A DNA stretch of 19,826 nucleotides from an uncultured Clostridia bacterium (GCA_934444735.1 CAKSDE010000028.1:1-19826); one strand, 5' to 3'; numbered from the stretch's first letter, positions 1 through 6,773 are shown. Notes: generated by a model not told the origin, from the letters alone. Program-made: numbers and translations.

Positions 1-44
1 GATACTTGGCGGGAGACTGCCCGGGAAAGTAGATAGTTGCCGGA
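1..44 (+). rRNA. rrf: 5S ribosomal RNA, 3' end (partial)
   Basis: The first ~44 bases match the conserved 3' part of bacterial 5S rRNA: GATACTTGGCGGG, then the GGGAAAGTAG segment, then a GTTGCCGG-like end. The 5' two thirds lie outside the window. It is followed at once by a perfect 14-bp hairpin and then tRNA genes on the same strand, as expected at the end of a Firmicute rRNA operon. The exact 3' end is uncertain by a few bases. Confidence 0.85.
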
Positions 45-45
45 A

Positions 46-76
46 CAGATAATCCGAATTTTATTCGGATTATCTG
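46..76 (+). other. Perfect hairpin between 5S rRNA and tRNA-Glu
   Basis: Positions 46-59 and 63-76 are exact reverse complements (14 bp) around a 3-nt TTT loop. No T-tract follows on the plus strand, so it is more likely an RNA-processing hairpin separating 5S from the tRNA than a terminator. This role is inferred from position. Confidence 0.7.
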
Positions 77-82
77 TGGTAT

Positions 83-157
83 GGCCCGTTGGTCAAGCGG
101 TTAAGACACCGCCCTTTCACGGCGGTAACGCGGGTTCGATTCCCGCACGGGTCACCA
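83..157 (+). tRNA. tRNA-Glu (anticodon TTC)
   Basis: A full cloverleaf can be read. The acceptor arm GGCCCGT pairs with ACGGGTC (one G-T). The anticodon stem CCGCC/GGCGG encloses loop CTTTCAC with anticodon TTC. The T-arm is CGCGGGTTCGATTCCCGCA, and CCA is encoded at the 3' end. It lies directly downstream of 5S rRNA. Confidence 0.95.
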
Positions 158-160
158 AAA

Positions 161-190
161 TAGAAGCCTTTCGATATAGGAAGGCTTCTA
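161..190 (+). other. Inter-tRNA hairpin
   Basis: TAGAAGCCTT (161-170) and AAGGCTTCTA (181-190) form a perfect 10-bp stem with a 10-nt loop between the two tRNA genes. No T-tract follows. It is probably a processing or spacer hairpin, since the second tRNA seems to need read-through from upstream. Confidence 0.6.
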
Positions 191-197
191 TCCATAA

Positions 198-274
198 GGG
201 CCATTAGCTCAGTTGGTTAGAGCATCCGGCTCATAACCGGACGGTCCTAGGTTCGAGTCCTAGATGGCCCACCA
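198..274 (+). tRNA. tRNA with CAT anticodon (Met, or Ile2)
   Basis: The acceptor arm GGGCCAT pairs perfectly with ATGGCCC. The anticodon stem TCCGG/CCGGA encloses loop CTCATAA (anticodon CAT), the T-loop is GTTCGAGTC, and ACCA is encoded at the end. A CAT anticodon can belong to elongator Met, or to the minor Ile tRNA whose C34 is modified to lysidine by TilS. The CTCATAA loop is seen in Ile2 tRNAs as well, so I leave the identity open. Confidence 0.93.
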
Positions 275-278
275 AAAA

Positions 279-319
279 AGGACAATAGTTTTGATACAAA
301 AACTGTTGTTCTTTTTTTG
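279..319 (+). terminator. Intrinsic terminator of the rRNA/tRNA transcript
   Basis: GGACAATAGTTTT and AAAACTGTTGTTC pair as a stem over a short GATAC-like loop, followed by a run of seven T (312-318). It ends the plus-strand stable-RNA operon and separates it from the convergent recombinase operon. Confidence 0.8.
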
Positions 320-359
320 TGCCTAAAACGGCTTAACCGTGCGGTTTGTCGGCTTTGTG

Positions 360-450
360 CGTGTCAAGGGTATGCATATAAATTCGCATTTTCAATCGGT
401 AAATTACTAAATACTAACACTTTTGTATCTTTTTGCATACCCTTGACACG
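360..450. repeat. 17-bp perfect inverted repeat, 57-bp spacer
   Basis: CGTGTCAAGGGTATGCA at 360-376 is the exact reverse complement of 434-450. The 57 bp between the arms are AT-rich and show no gene. Neither arm was noticed elsewhere in the window. Each arm contains a TTGACA hexamer facing outward, but no convincing -10 box follows. The repeat lies between the tRNA terminator and the recombinase operon, where an element end would be expected. It could be a recombinase binding or attachment region, or a regulatory site. Confidence 0.75.
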
Positions 451-532
451 GAAACAGGGAAAATGAACAATTCGGAGAATTTACCGCTTTGTGAATGCAC
501 ATTCTGCGCCTTTCGTCCAATATCGATTAAGG

Positions 533-566
533 CAAAAAAATCACCTCGCCTAAAATTTGGCGAGGC
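533..566 (-). terminator. Intrinsic terminator of the recombinase operon
   Basis: On the minus strand CCTCGCC (565-559) pairs with GGCGAGG (550-544) over an 8-nt loop. After three bases (TGA) a run of seven T follows (540-534). It lies about 26 bp past the stop codon of the last recombinase and ends the minus-strand mobile-element operon. Confidence 0.9.
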
Positions 567-591
567 TGTCCGCTGTTGTTTTATCGGTTTT

Positions 592-2169
592 TTATACGGG
601 TATTTTTGAGCCGTCTTTAAAGTCAAATTCTATTGTTCCGTCTGTATTTACGATTGCGCTATCAAGGAAAATTACCCAAAGAGTATCATCCCATTCGGTT
701 ACCAAGTTTTTGGTTTCAATCATTTTTTGAACATATAGCCTAATTTCGTCGGCTCGTCTGAACTTATCCTCTTTTTCGGAAATCAGCTTTTCCCGTTGTT
801 TTGCCTTTTTCTCATATTTCTTGGTGAGTTTGGTATATTCATTTATGTATTCATCTTGAGATAAAACTTCGCTTGCATTTTTGTTGATATATTCTGAAAC
901 GGAAATTGCTATGGTTTCAAGCTCTTTTGACAGCTTTTCGAGCTTTTTATCAATTTCAGCAGTGTCGCTTACCACATCTATTACGATTTTACAGTTATCG
1001 ATTATTTCGTCTTTATTTTCCAAAGACATATTTAATGCTTTAAGAAATTTCTCTTTTATGATTTTCTCATCAAGAGTAGGGGTAGTACATTTATGTTCCT
1101 TTTTAAACTTTTTATTGCACTGCCATATTGTTTTCCTGTATTTATCGGTTGAGTGCCATACTTTTGAGCCATAGTAACCGCCACAGTCTCCGCAAATCAG
1201 CTTTGTGGAAAATATGCTTGACGCACTGTATTTTCTGCCTAATTCCGACCTTCGCTTTATCTCAGTCTGAACCAAATCAAAATCTCGGGACGGAATTATC
1301 GGCTCGTGACTCCCTTCCACATAATACTGCGGAACTTCGCCTTCGTTTTTCTTCTTTTTCTTTTGCAGAAAATCAACTGTAAATTCCTTTTGCAGCAGGG
1401 CGTCACCCTTGTATTTTTCATTCTGCAAAATGCTGAATACGGTTGATTCTCTCCATTTCTCTTTGCCTGCCGGTGTCTTAATGACCTTGCTTTCGAGATG
1501 TTTGCATATTGCCGTAATGGATTTTCCGAGCATATACTGTCGGTAGATAGTTCTCACGATTTCTGCCTGTTCCGGCACTATTTTCGGAATTCCGTCCTCG
1601 CCCTTTTCGTATCCGAGAAAATGCTTGTACGGCAGTGATACTTTCCCGTCGGCAAAGCGCTTTCTCTGTCCCCAGGTCACATTTTGAGAAATACTTCTGC
1701 TTTCTTCCTGTGCAAGTGAACTCATTATGGTAAGCAGTAATTCACCTTTGCCATCGAATGTATATATGTTTTCCTTTTCGAAATATACCTCAACATTATG
1801 TTCTTTTAGTTTTCGGATTGTAACAAGGCTGTCAACGGTATTTCGTGCAAACCTGCTGACCGATTTTGTGATGATTAAATCTATTTTGCCGTTTACGGCA
1901 TCAGCAATCATTGAATTGAAACCTTCACGCTTTTTTGTGTTTGTTCCCGATATGCCCTCATCCGCATAAACCTTGACAAATAACCACTCGCTATGTTCCG
2001 ATATGTACCTTGTATAGTAGTCAACCTGCGCCTCAAAACTTGTGAACTGCTCGTCCGAATCTGTTGAAACACGGGCATATGCGGCAACCCGTCTTTTCCG
2101 TCCTTCCACTGTGGTCTGCGATGAAAACATAGGTTTTATCGCAGGTATTGTTGTTATTTTCTTAGCCAT
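592..2169 (-). CDS. Large serine recombinase with coiled-coil C-terminus
   Basis: A site-specific DNA integrase/transposase of the large serine recombinase family, about 525 aa. The resolvase catalytic domain is near residues 25-180: YARVSTD holds the nucleophile (about S35), and SRFARNT supplies the conserved arginines. A Recombinase domain covers about 190-300. A zinc ribbon has Cys at about 326, 329, 351 and 361. A Lys/Glu-rich coiled coil spans about 395-490, as in phage- and Tn-type integrases where it controls synapsis direction. I chose the ATG at 2169 because it has a good site (AAAGGAG) 6 nt upstream; a longer frame from 2196 has none. It overlaps the upstream recombinase by 8 bp, suggesting translational coupling. 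All catalytic motifs look intact. Confidence 0.95.
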   Translation of the reverse strand: MAKKITTIPAIKPMFSSQTTVEGRKRRVAAYARVSTDSDEQFTSFEAQVDYYTRYISEHSEWLFVKVYADEGISGTNTKKREGFNSMIADAVNGKIDLIITKSVSRFARNTVDSLVTIRKLKEHNVEVYFEKENIYTFDGKGELLLTIMSSLAQEESRSISQNVTWGQRKRFADGKVSLPYKHFLGYEKGEDGIPKIVPEQAEIVRTIYRQYMLGKSITAICKHLESKVIKTPAGKEKWRESTVFSILQNEKYKGDALLQKEFTVDFLQKKKKKNEGEVPQYYVEGSHEPIIPSRDFDLVQTEIKRRSELGRKYSASSIFSTKLICGDCGGYYGSKVWHSTDKYRKTIWQCNKKFKKEHKCTTPTLDEKIIKEKFLKALNMSLENKDEIIDNCKIVIDVVSDTAEIDKKLEKLSKELETIAISVSEYINKNASEVLSQDEYINEYTKLTKKYEKKAKQREKLISEKEDKFRRADEIRLYVQKMIETKNLVTEWDDTLWVIFLDSAIVNTDGTIEFDFKDGSKIPV

Positions 2170-3409
2170 TTTTTCTCCTTTCCCGTGCCATTTCACGCAT
2201 TTGCGGGGTCCAACTCTCTTTGCGAGATGGATTTTCCCAATGTTTTGTTATCACTGTTCCGTCATTTAAAACTATGTTTATGGTATTGCGGCAAGGAATG
2301 TGAATTTCACAAAACTCCGTATCACCGATAACACGTTTTAGAATATCCTCCGGAATTTGCTGTGACGGGCAGTACGCTTTTCCCAGTCTGTTAAAGGTGC
2401 TGCAAATCCACACCACTTTTCCGCTTGAAAGAACCTTTCTGCGATAATTTTTACCGCATTGTTCACACTTGATTTTACTTGTAAATTCGTATGTCTGCTT
2501 TTGTACAGGGGTGCGTATATATTTTTCTGCTCTGTGTTTCATTTCATCCTGCACCTTTTGAAATGTATCCCTGTCGATAATTGATGGATGATTATTTTCA
2601 ACATAATATTGCGGCAACTCTCCTTTATTAACAGCTGTTCTTTTGGAAATATGGTCAACAACAAAAGTTTTTTGTAAAAGCAGTGCTCCGACATATTTCT
2701 CATTTTGAAGAATCCCTTTCAGTACATTTTCCCGCCATTCACCGTTGTTTTTTGTTGGCGCTTTTCGTTTAATCAGTTCCTTTACAATTAAATTAAGTCC
2801 CATGCCGGAAAGGTAGGAATTGAAAATATAACGCACAATTTCCGCCTCCTCCGGAATGATTTCAAAATTATCACCGGTTTGTTTGTAGCCATACATTCTC
2901 GTTGGAGTGGGAATACCCTCGGTAAAATTCTTGCGGATTTTCCACTTTTGATTTTCGCTTGCCGACAAGCTTTCTTCTTGCGCAAACGATGAAAGAATGG
3001 TGAGCATAAACTCACCATCACCGCTCATGGAATGTATATTTTCTCTTTCGAACCATACATCAACGCCATATTCTTTTAAGGTTCGTATTGTTTGAACCGT
3101 TGTAACCGTGTTTCTTGCGAATCTGCTTATGGATTTTGTCAGTATCAAGTCTATTTTTCCTTGTTTGCAGTCTTTAAGCATTTTTTGAAATTCACGGCGA
3201 TTGTCTTTCGTTCCGGTCGTTGCCTCATCAGCATAAACCCCGGCATATTCCCATTCGTTATTGCGCTGTATCAAACCGCTGTAGAAAGCAACCTGTGCGG
3301 AAAGCGAATGCAGACTTGCGTCCTTGCCGCCCGATACTCTTGCGTATGCCGCAACACGCTTTTTACCGGGCAGAATATCCTGCTTGGCAGGCAAAAAATT
3401 CACATTCAT
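2162..3409 (-). CDS. Large serine recombinase, short C-terminus
   Basis: Second serine recombinase, 415 aa, related to its downstream neighbour: shared SRFARNTV, ENI, QYYVE and EKY segments. The catalytic serine is S26 in YARVSGG. The catalytic domain covers about 17-160 and the Recombinase domain about 170-290. Zinc-ribbon Cys are at 315, 318, 336 and 347. It lacks the long coiled coil of its partner and ends in a short basic tail. The ATG is 3 nt after the stop of the preceding small gene and has only a weak ribosome site, so coupling is likely. Tandem non-identical serine recombinases are common in Clostridia mobile elements. Whether both are needed for excision and integration cannot be seen here. 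Confidence 0.94.
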   Translation of the reverse strand: MNVNFLPAKQDILPGKKRVAAYARVSGGKDASLHSLSAQVAFYSGLIQRNNEWEYAGVYADEATTGTKDNRREFQKMLKDCKQGKIDLILTKSISRFARNTVTTVQTIRTLKEYGVDVWFERENIHSMSGDGEFMLTILSSFAQEESLSASENQKWKIRKNFTEGIPTPTRMYGYKQTGDNFEIIPEEAEIVRYIFNSYLSGMGLNLIVKELIKRKAPTKNNGEWRENVLKGILQNEKYVGALLLQKTFVVDHISKRTAVNKGELPQYYVENNHPSIIDRDTFQKVQDEMKHRAEKYIRTPVQKQTYEFTSKIKCEQCGKNYRRKVLSSGKVVWICSTFNRLGKAYCPSQQIPEDILKRVIGDTEFCEIHIPCRNTINIVLNDGTVITKHWENPSRKESWTPQMREMARERRKNG

Positions 3410-3412
3410 TAC

Positions 3413-3676
3413 TTAGTCACCCCATTCTTTACTGTCATACAAAAAACCTGTAACGGATTTACATATTTTTATCAATTTCTTTCTTGCACGGACAGCCTCT
3501 TTTTCCGTCAACAAACCATTTGCAAGCAGTACATTGACAATCCGCAGGCAAATTCGAAAATTCCGTTCCGCACGGTGTTTTTTCTGCGATAAGTTTCTCC
3601 CTTTCTTTCTCGTTGGACTCACACCGTGCTTGTGCGTAACAATGCGTTGAGCAGTATCTCCTCGTTTTTGAAGCAT
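3413..3676 (-). CDS. Small helical protein overprinted on zinc-ribbon gene (copy 1)
   Basis: An 87-aa, very basic protein, function unknown. It starts inside the upstream HTH/zinc-ribbon gene in another frame (218-nt overlap). The ATG at 3676 is preceded, exactly 10 nt away, by AAAGGAG (3687-3693), formed by that gene's Cys-Gly-Lys-Glu codons. Its C-terminal half (about 37-82) aligns with the second small protein at 4050-4283: ERNFRICLRIVNVL against EKNYHISVSIIRIL, NGLLTEKE against NGLITADE, and TGFLY against GSYLY. The N-termini also match (M..KR..T). The two-helix core with GL(L/I)T recalls SHOCT-like small domains, though I do not claim membership. It is 3 nt upstream of the recombinase start. 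Confidence 0.75.
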   Translation of the reverse strand: MLQKRGDTAQRIVTHKHGVSPTRKKGRNLSQKKHRAERNFRICLRIVNVLLANGLLTEKEAVRARKKLIKICKSVTGFLYDSKEWGD

Positions 3677-3986
3677 ATGATTTGAACTCCTTTCCGCAAT
3701 ATTCGCATATAAAGGAAAAACCGCTTCTGTTGCCGGCATTCGGATGTTTACTCCACCACTGCAATCGGCAGCGGTCGGAGCAAAATCTCCTCGGCTTTGT
3801 CTTTGGCTTTTGAATTAAAGTCTTTCCGCATTCCTCACAGACAAGTTTTGGCGGTTCTTTTTTTGATGTACGCCTCATATATGATTTGACGGTATCCTCA
3901 TTTAGATTTAAGAGTTTGGCTATTTTCTTATACCCAAATCCGGTTTGCCGCAGCTCCCAAATGCGGTATTTTTCTTGCTGTGTCAT
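3459..3986 (-). CDS. HTH + double zinc-ribbon protein (copy 1), Cys-rich C-terminus
   Basis: A 175-aa putative DNA-binding protein. Residues 1-40 form a sigma-region-4/transposase-like HTH (YKKIAKLLNLNEDTVKSYMRR). Two zinc ribbons follow: Cys50/53 with 69/73, and Cys94/97 with 112/116. It is a paralogue of the protein at 4189-4620: FCSDRCRLQWW against FCSDKCRFAWW, and SYASKTRRYCS against SYGNKTRKYCS. It has a strong ribosome site, AAGGAGGTG, 5-6 nt before the ATG. Unlike its paralogue, which stops soon after the second ribbon, it continues about 54 residues with seven more Cys. That tail is wholly overprinted by the small gene at 3413-3676 and may be a by-product of a lost stop codon. It is likely a regulator or accessory factor for the recombinases. 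Confidence 0.85.
   Translation of the reverse strand: MTQQEKYRIWELRQTGFGYKKIAKLLNLNEDTVKSYMRRTSKKEPPKLVCEECGKTLIQKPKTKPRRFCSDRCRLQWWSKHPNAGNRSGFSFICEYCGKEFKSYASKTRRYCSTHCYAQARCESNEKEREKLIAEKTPCGTEFSNLPADCQCTACKWFVDGKRGCPCKKEIDKNM
3687..3693 (-). promoter_or_regulatory. Shine-Dalgarno embedded in zinc-ribbon codons (copy 1)
   Basis: The minus-strand AAAGGAG is formed by the Gly-Lys-Glu codons of the second zinc ribbon (TGC GGA AAG GAG TTC). It sits 10 nt before the ATG at 3676 of the overprinted small gene. Motif and spacing are the same as in copy 2. Confidence 0.75.
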
Positions 3987-4049
3987 GATTACACCTCCTT
4001 GTCAGTATCACATATTAACTCTGAAAGGAAGATAAATCAAGTAATATTT

Positions 4050-4283
4050 CTATAGTAAACTGTACAAATATGAGCCCGTTTTACCGGCTATTATTTTCTG
4101 TATTTTTTTAAATTCATCAGCTGTTATAAGTCCGTTTTGTTTCAAAATGCGAATTATAGAAACAGATATATGATAGTTTTTCTCCGACTCAAATTGTTCT
4201 CTTGTCATCGGCTGAAATTTTGATACCAAATCTTGCGCTGATATAGCAGAGGTGTGAACAGTATTTTCTCGTTTTGTTTCCAT
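4050..4283 (-). CDS. Small helical protein overprinted on zinc-ribbon gene (copy 2)
   Basis: A 77-aa protein starting inside the HTH/zinc-ribbon gene at 4189-4620 in a different frame (95-nt overlap). The ribosome site AAAGGAG (4294-4300) lies 10 nt upstream and is supplied by that gene's CGKE codons. The protein is hydrophilic, with a probable two-helix C-terminal core (about residues 35-75, containing NGLITADEFKK). It is a paralogue of the 87-aa protein at 3413-3676. No catalytic motif is visible. Its fixed pairing with a DNA-binding zinc-ribbon protein and with recombinases suggests an accessory or regulatory role, but this is inference only. Confidence 0.8.
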   Translation of the reverse strand: METKRENTVHTSAISAQDLVSKFQPMTREQFESEKNYHISVSIIRILKQNGLITADEFKKIQKIIAGKTGSYLYSLL

Positions 4284-4620
4284 AGCTTGTAAACTCCTTT
4301 CCGCAGCCGCAGCATTTTATTGTATAGAGTACTTTTTTATTTTTTAATTCACGATTTTTATTCCACCAGGCAAACCGGCATTTATCGCTGCAAAACTTTT
4401 TAGGTTTTTGCTTTGGTATCTGATGGATTTCAGTGCCGCAATAAAGACATTTGTTTTTCTGCTTTGAGCGCATTAACGATATATCTTTATCCGTAAGTCC
4501 GCTGCGGTTGCAGTATGTTTTAACCGTGCTTTCTTTAAGGTCCATTTCAGCCGCAATATCTCTATAGCTTTTTCCGGAAGAACGAAGAAGCTTAATTTTT
4601 TGTTTTTGAATATCGGTCAT
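4189..4620 (-). CDS. HTH + double zinc-ribbon protein (copy 2)
   Basis: A 143-aa first gene of the mobile-element operon. Residues 1-38 form an HTH (KSYRDIAAEMDLKESTVKTYC) like sigma-70 region 4 or a transposase HTH. Ribbon 1 uses Cys58/61 and 77/81 (FCSDKCRFAWW), and ribbon 2 uses Cys103/106 and 121/125. The gene stops 18 residues after the last Cys. It has AAAGGAG 8 nt before the ATG. No confident sigma-A promoter could be placed upstream. It is probably a sequence-specific DNA-binding regulator or recombination factor for the downstream serine recombinases; the family is seen in Clostridia mobile elements but the function is not established. Confidence 0.87.
   Translation of the reverse strand: MTDIQKQKIKLLRSSGKSYRDIAAEMDLKESTVKTYCNRSGLTDKDISLMRSKQKNKCLYCGTEIHQIPKQKPKKFCSDKCRFAWWNKNRELKNKKVLYTIKCCGCGKEFTSYGNKTRKYCSHLCYISARFGIKISADDKRTI
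4294..4300 (-). promoter_or_regulatory. Shine-Dalgarno embedded in zinc-ribbon codons (copy 2)
   Basis: The minus-strand AAAGGAG arises from Gly107-Lys108-Glu109 of the zinc-ribbon protein and lies 10 nt before the ATG at 4283. It mirrors the site at 3687-3693. Confidence 0.75.
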
Positions 4621-4854
4621 TTTCGGATTCTCCTTTTGTTATTGTCTGTGTCTATAGGCAAAGGAATTTTGGAAAATCCGAAGTGGTTTTCAAAAAAGAT
4701 TCAAAAAAACTTTTAGTGAAAAGTCTGAATTTCAAAATTGGTTAAATCTCAAAAGACCGATAAAACAAGGAGTTTTGAGTATCGCCGTCTACATTTTCAT
4801 AAAAATTGATTACATTTTGGTTTGGTCTATATTGTAGACATAACCTCTTTTAAA
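4621..4854. other. AT-rich non-coding stretch upstream of the recombinase operon
   Basis: With the following terminator this is the largest gene-free stretch in the window. It should contain the promoter of the minus-strand recombinase operon, but I find no pair of good -35/-10 boxes. It holds a small palindrome GTCTA-TATTG-TAGAC (4825-4839). The words GTCTACATTTTC (4788-4799) and TTACATTTTGG (4810-4820) resemble each other and could be weak binding sites. Nothing else is recognisable. Confidence 0.4.
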
Positions 4855-4896
4855 CAAAAAAATAAGACCTGCAAGGAAATAAATCCTCACAGGTCA
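4855..4896 (-). terminator. Intrinsic terminator of the ATPase/RloB-like operon
   Basis: On the minus strand GACCTGTGAGGA and TCCTTGCAGGTC pair (one internal mismatch) around an A/T-rich loop, followed by TTATTTTTTTG. It lies about 95 bp past the stop of the 172-aa gene and insulates the recombinase operon. Confidence 0.85.
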
Positions 4897-4990
4897 TAGA
4901 AGGGTATTATTTAATTATTATTTTACAGTCTCAACGCCATATATAGGTTTCAATGACTTAGTTTGATTTGATTGATATACTCCTTAAATT

Positions 4991-5509
4991 TTATTTAAAT
5001 AGATCTGCAAGTGCGTATTCATCTGCTCTTACTTTAGATACTCGTTTGTACTCAATAATCGCACTGACAAGACGAGTTATATCCTTAAAATAGTCTTTCA
5101 AGAACTTAGCACTTTTTACATCGGCGAACCGCAACTCTTCTTTACAGTATATGCTTGGCTTTTTACCGGATTTTTTGTACTCGTTGTATTTTCCTTCTGA
5201 AAAAATAACAAGCATTTCAATTTCCGGTGCTGTAATGATATTTACTACATCTATTTTATGTGCATAAGCTTTGCTGAGTTTGAAATTTTCTCTGCGTGAG
5301 TCCAAAACTCTCAAAACAGTAATTTTATCAGTAAATCCTTTTCTCAAGTATTGTTCCTCAAATGCTTTGGCGCTTCTGCAACGAAGCGGCTCACCTTCAA
5401 GCAAATCGTCATAAGTGAAAATCAATTTATTATTATCAAGCAGAAGTTCCATTATAGTCTGTTCAGCAGCACCTTCACAAATACAAGCTACATATTTAGA
5501 GAGTTCCAT
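4991..5509 (-). CDS. RloB/TOPRIM-like effector of a two-gene ATPase system
   Basis: A 172-aa protein. The N-terminal CEGAAEQ (Glu12, Glu16), the strand ending in VLRVLDSR (Asp70, Arg72) and the later TAPEIEMLVIF (Glu96, Glu98) occur in the order and spacing of RloB/AbiLii-type proteins, which have a TOPRIM-like nuclease fold (CEG..E, then hhhhD.D/R, then ..P..E.hh). I see no exact domain match, so the family is inferred. The start shares one base with the ATPase stop (TAATG), and AAGGAGG lies 7-8 nt upstream, so the two are translationally coupled. It is probably the effector of an abortive-infection or restriction-like system in which the ATPase senses and this protein cleaves nucleic acid. 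Confidence 0.7.
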   Translation of the reverse strand: MELSKYVACICEGAAEQTIMELLLDNNKLIFTYDDLLEGEPLRCRSAKAFEEQYLRKGFTDKITVLRVLDSRRENFKLSKAYAHKIDVVNIITAPEIEMLVIFSEGKYNEYKKSGKKPSIYCKEELRFADVKSAKFLKDYFKDITRLVSAIIEYKRVSKVRADEYALADLFK

Positions 5510-6702
5510 TATTTGCCCTCCTTGCTGTTAGCAATAAGGCTTTTCTTTAGGCTCATATACGCATCATACATCGGTACAGTTCCCTCTAAAAATCCACTTT
5601 GGTATGCCTCGCTTTTCTTTATATCGTTTCTTTTTAACAATCCTGCAAGGTTTTCAGCTTTAATACCATTTCTGTTACGAACAATATATGTGTTGTCATT
5701 CCTCTCAAACTCATCAAGAAGTTCAGAATAATGAGTTGAAAAGATAAGCATCGCACCTTTAGGGTTAACCTTTTTATCCATAAAAAAGCGTATAAGAGTT
5801 GAAACAATTTCGTGATTGAAGTGATTTTCGATTTCATCTACAATTAAATATCCGCCCGTTTCAAATACTCTTACTGCATTTAAGAAAGTGTTGATGCCTT
5901 TAATAGTGCCTGATGAAAGATATCGATTAAGGTCGGAAAATTGAGTTAACATCAATTCCGGTTTTCCTTTGAATTTAAGATAAATATCTGTATCTTGCCC
6001 TTTCTCATTAACCTTCAGATATTCTATACTTGAATCAAAGAAAGCAATAAGCTCCGGAGGGCAATCTTTAGAAATGCTTAGTTGATTGATGTTTGTGTAC
6101 CGAAGCATATCTATAAGACTTAAGTCCTCTTTATTTTTCTTGTTAAAAGCGACCATAATGCTAAGGTCATCAAGCAAGTATTCAGAGTTTGTGTTTCTTG
6201 ACAAATTTATTTCACAGCCTGTAAAGTCGAGCAATGTTTTTTTGCTATTCACTTTAGACAATGGTTTTGATTTCAATGTTTCATGCTTGACAATAAATTT
6301 CCCGTTTTCTTTAACAATAACTGTCTTCAGCCAATTTATTGCACCGTATTTGGTAAATGGATAGGTTGAGTTGTTATCGGCATAAAAATAGGTGTCAAAA
6401 ACAACTGCATCATTTTCGCTTATACCATCGAGAATTTCTCGACATTCTATGCTGTTTACAGGCACATTGTTGATAAGTTCACATACAAATGTGATGAGCT
6501 TTAAAATCGTTGTTTTGCCCGAAGCATTGATACCGATGTATGCCATTACATTGTTTTGATAATAACTTTGACCTTTAGCCGAAAATAAGCACCCCATTTT
6601 CTCAGCTCCATCTTCGGTCACTCTTTGCTGTGCAACAAAATCTATTTCACATTTATCACTAAACAAGGGAAGTCCCGATGCGACTATTTTTAAGATTTTC
6701 AT
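5509..6702 (-). CDS. AAA15/SMC-like ATPase (RloA/AbiLi-type)
   Basis: A 397-aa ABC/SMC-class ATPase of the COG1106 kind. Walker A GINASGKT is at about 57-64. The signature-like LSSGT is at about 263-267. Walker B is YLIVDEIEN, with Asp289 and Glu290. The H-loop is FSTHYSELL (His324). A C-terminal AYxxGxLEGTVP resembles the Y-x-G-x-IP ending of AbiLi/RloA ATPases. I start at the ATG at 6702 because AAAGGTG is well placed for it; the longer frame begins with a GTG inside that ribosome site. It has its own promoter (6745-6773) and is followed by the RloB-like gene with a 1-nt overlap. The likely role is the sensor/motor of a two-component anti-phage system. The ATPase call is firm, the defence role inferred. 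Confidence 0.88.
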   Translation of the reverse strand: MKILKIVASGLPLFSDKCEIDFVAQQRVTEDGAEKMGCLFSAKGQSYYQNNVMAYIGINASGKTTILKLITFVCELINNVPVNSIECREILDGISENDAVVFDTYFYADNNSTYPFTKYGAINWLKTVIVKENGKFIVKHETLKSKPLSKVNSKKTLLDFTGCEINLSRNTNSEYLLDDLSIMVAFNKKNKEDLSLIDMLRYTNINQLSISKDCPPELIAFFDSSIEYLKVNEKGQDTDIYLKFKGKPELMLTQFSDLNRYLSSGTIKGINTFLNAVRVFETGGYLIVDEIENHFNHEIVSTLIRFFMDKKVNPKGAMLIFSTHYSELLDEFERNDNTYIVRNRNGIKAENLAGLLKRNDIKKSEAYQSGFLEGTVPMYDAYMSLKKSLIANSKEGK

Positions 6703-6744
6703 ATCTATCACCTTTATTCTCGTAAAAATATATTTTATGGCCTT

Positions 6745-6773
6745 ATTATAACACTAAAACAGCTAAAAGTCAA
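6745..6773 (-). promoter_or_regulatory. Sigma-A promoter of the ATPase/RloB-like operon
   Basis: The minus-strand -35 TTGACT (6773-6768) and -10 TATAAT (6750-6745) have a 17-bp spacer, about 43 bp before the ATPase start. This is a near-consensus promoter, showing the cassette is transcribed independently of the phage genes. Confidence 0.9.

Noticed and set aside
198..274. tRNA 3' end as the integration core of the element
   Set aside because: No second copy of the tRNA 3' segment was seen in the window, and large serine recombinases usually use short non-tRNA cores.
443..471. Outward-facing promoter from TTGACA in the inverted repeat
   Set aside because: The hexamer at the right spacing (AACAAT) is a poor -10 and no gene follows on the plus strand.
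414..626. Open frame of 70 codons on the minus strand past the recombinase end
   Set aside because: It overlaps the recombinase C-terminus and the operon terminator, has no ribosome site and no recognisable motif.
3092..3592. Plus-strand open frame of 166 codons opposite the recombinase and zinc-ribbon genes
   Set aside because: It lies antisense to well-supported genes and its translation shows no domain; a shadow frame.
4825..4839. GTCTA-TATTG-TAGAC palindrome as a promoter/operator of the recombinase operon
   Set aside because: Only 5-bp arms, over 200 bp from the gene, and no matching -35/-10 boxes; too weak to call.
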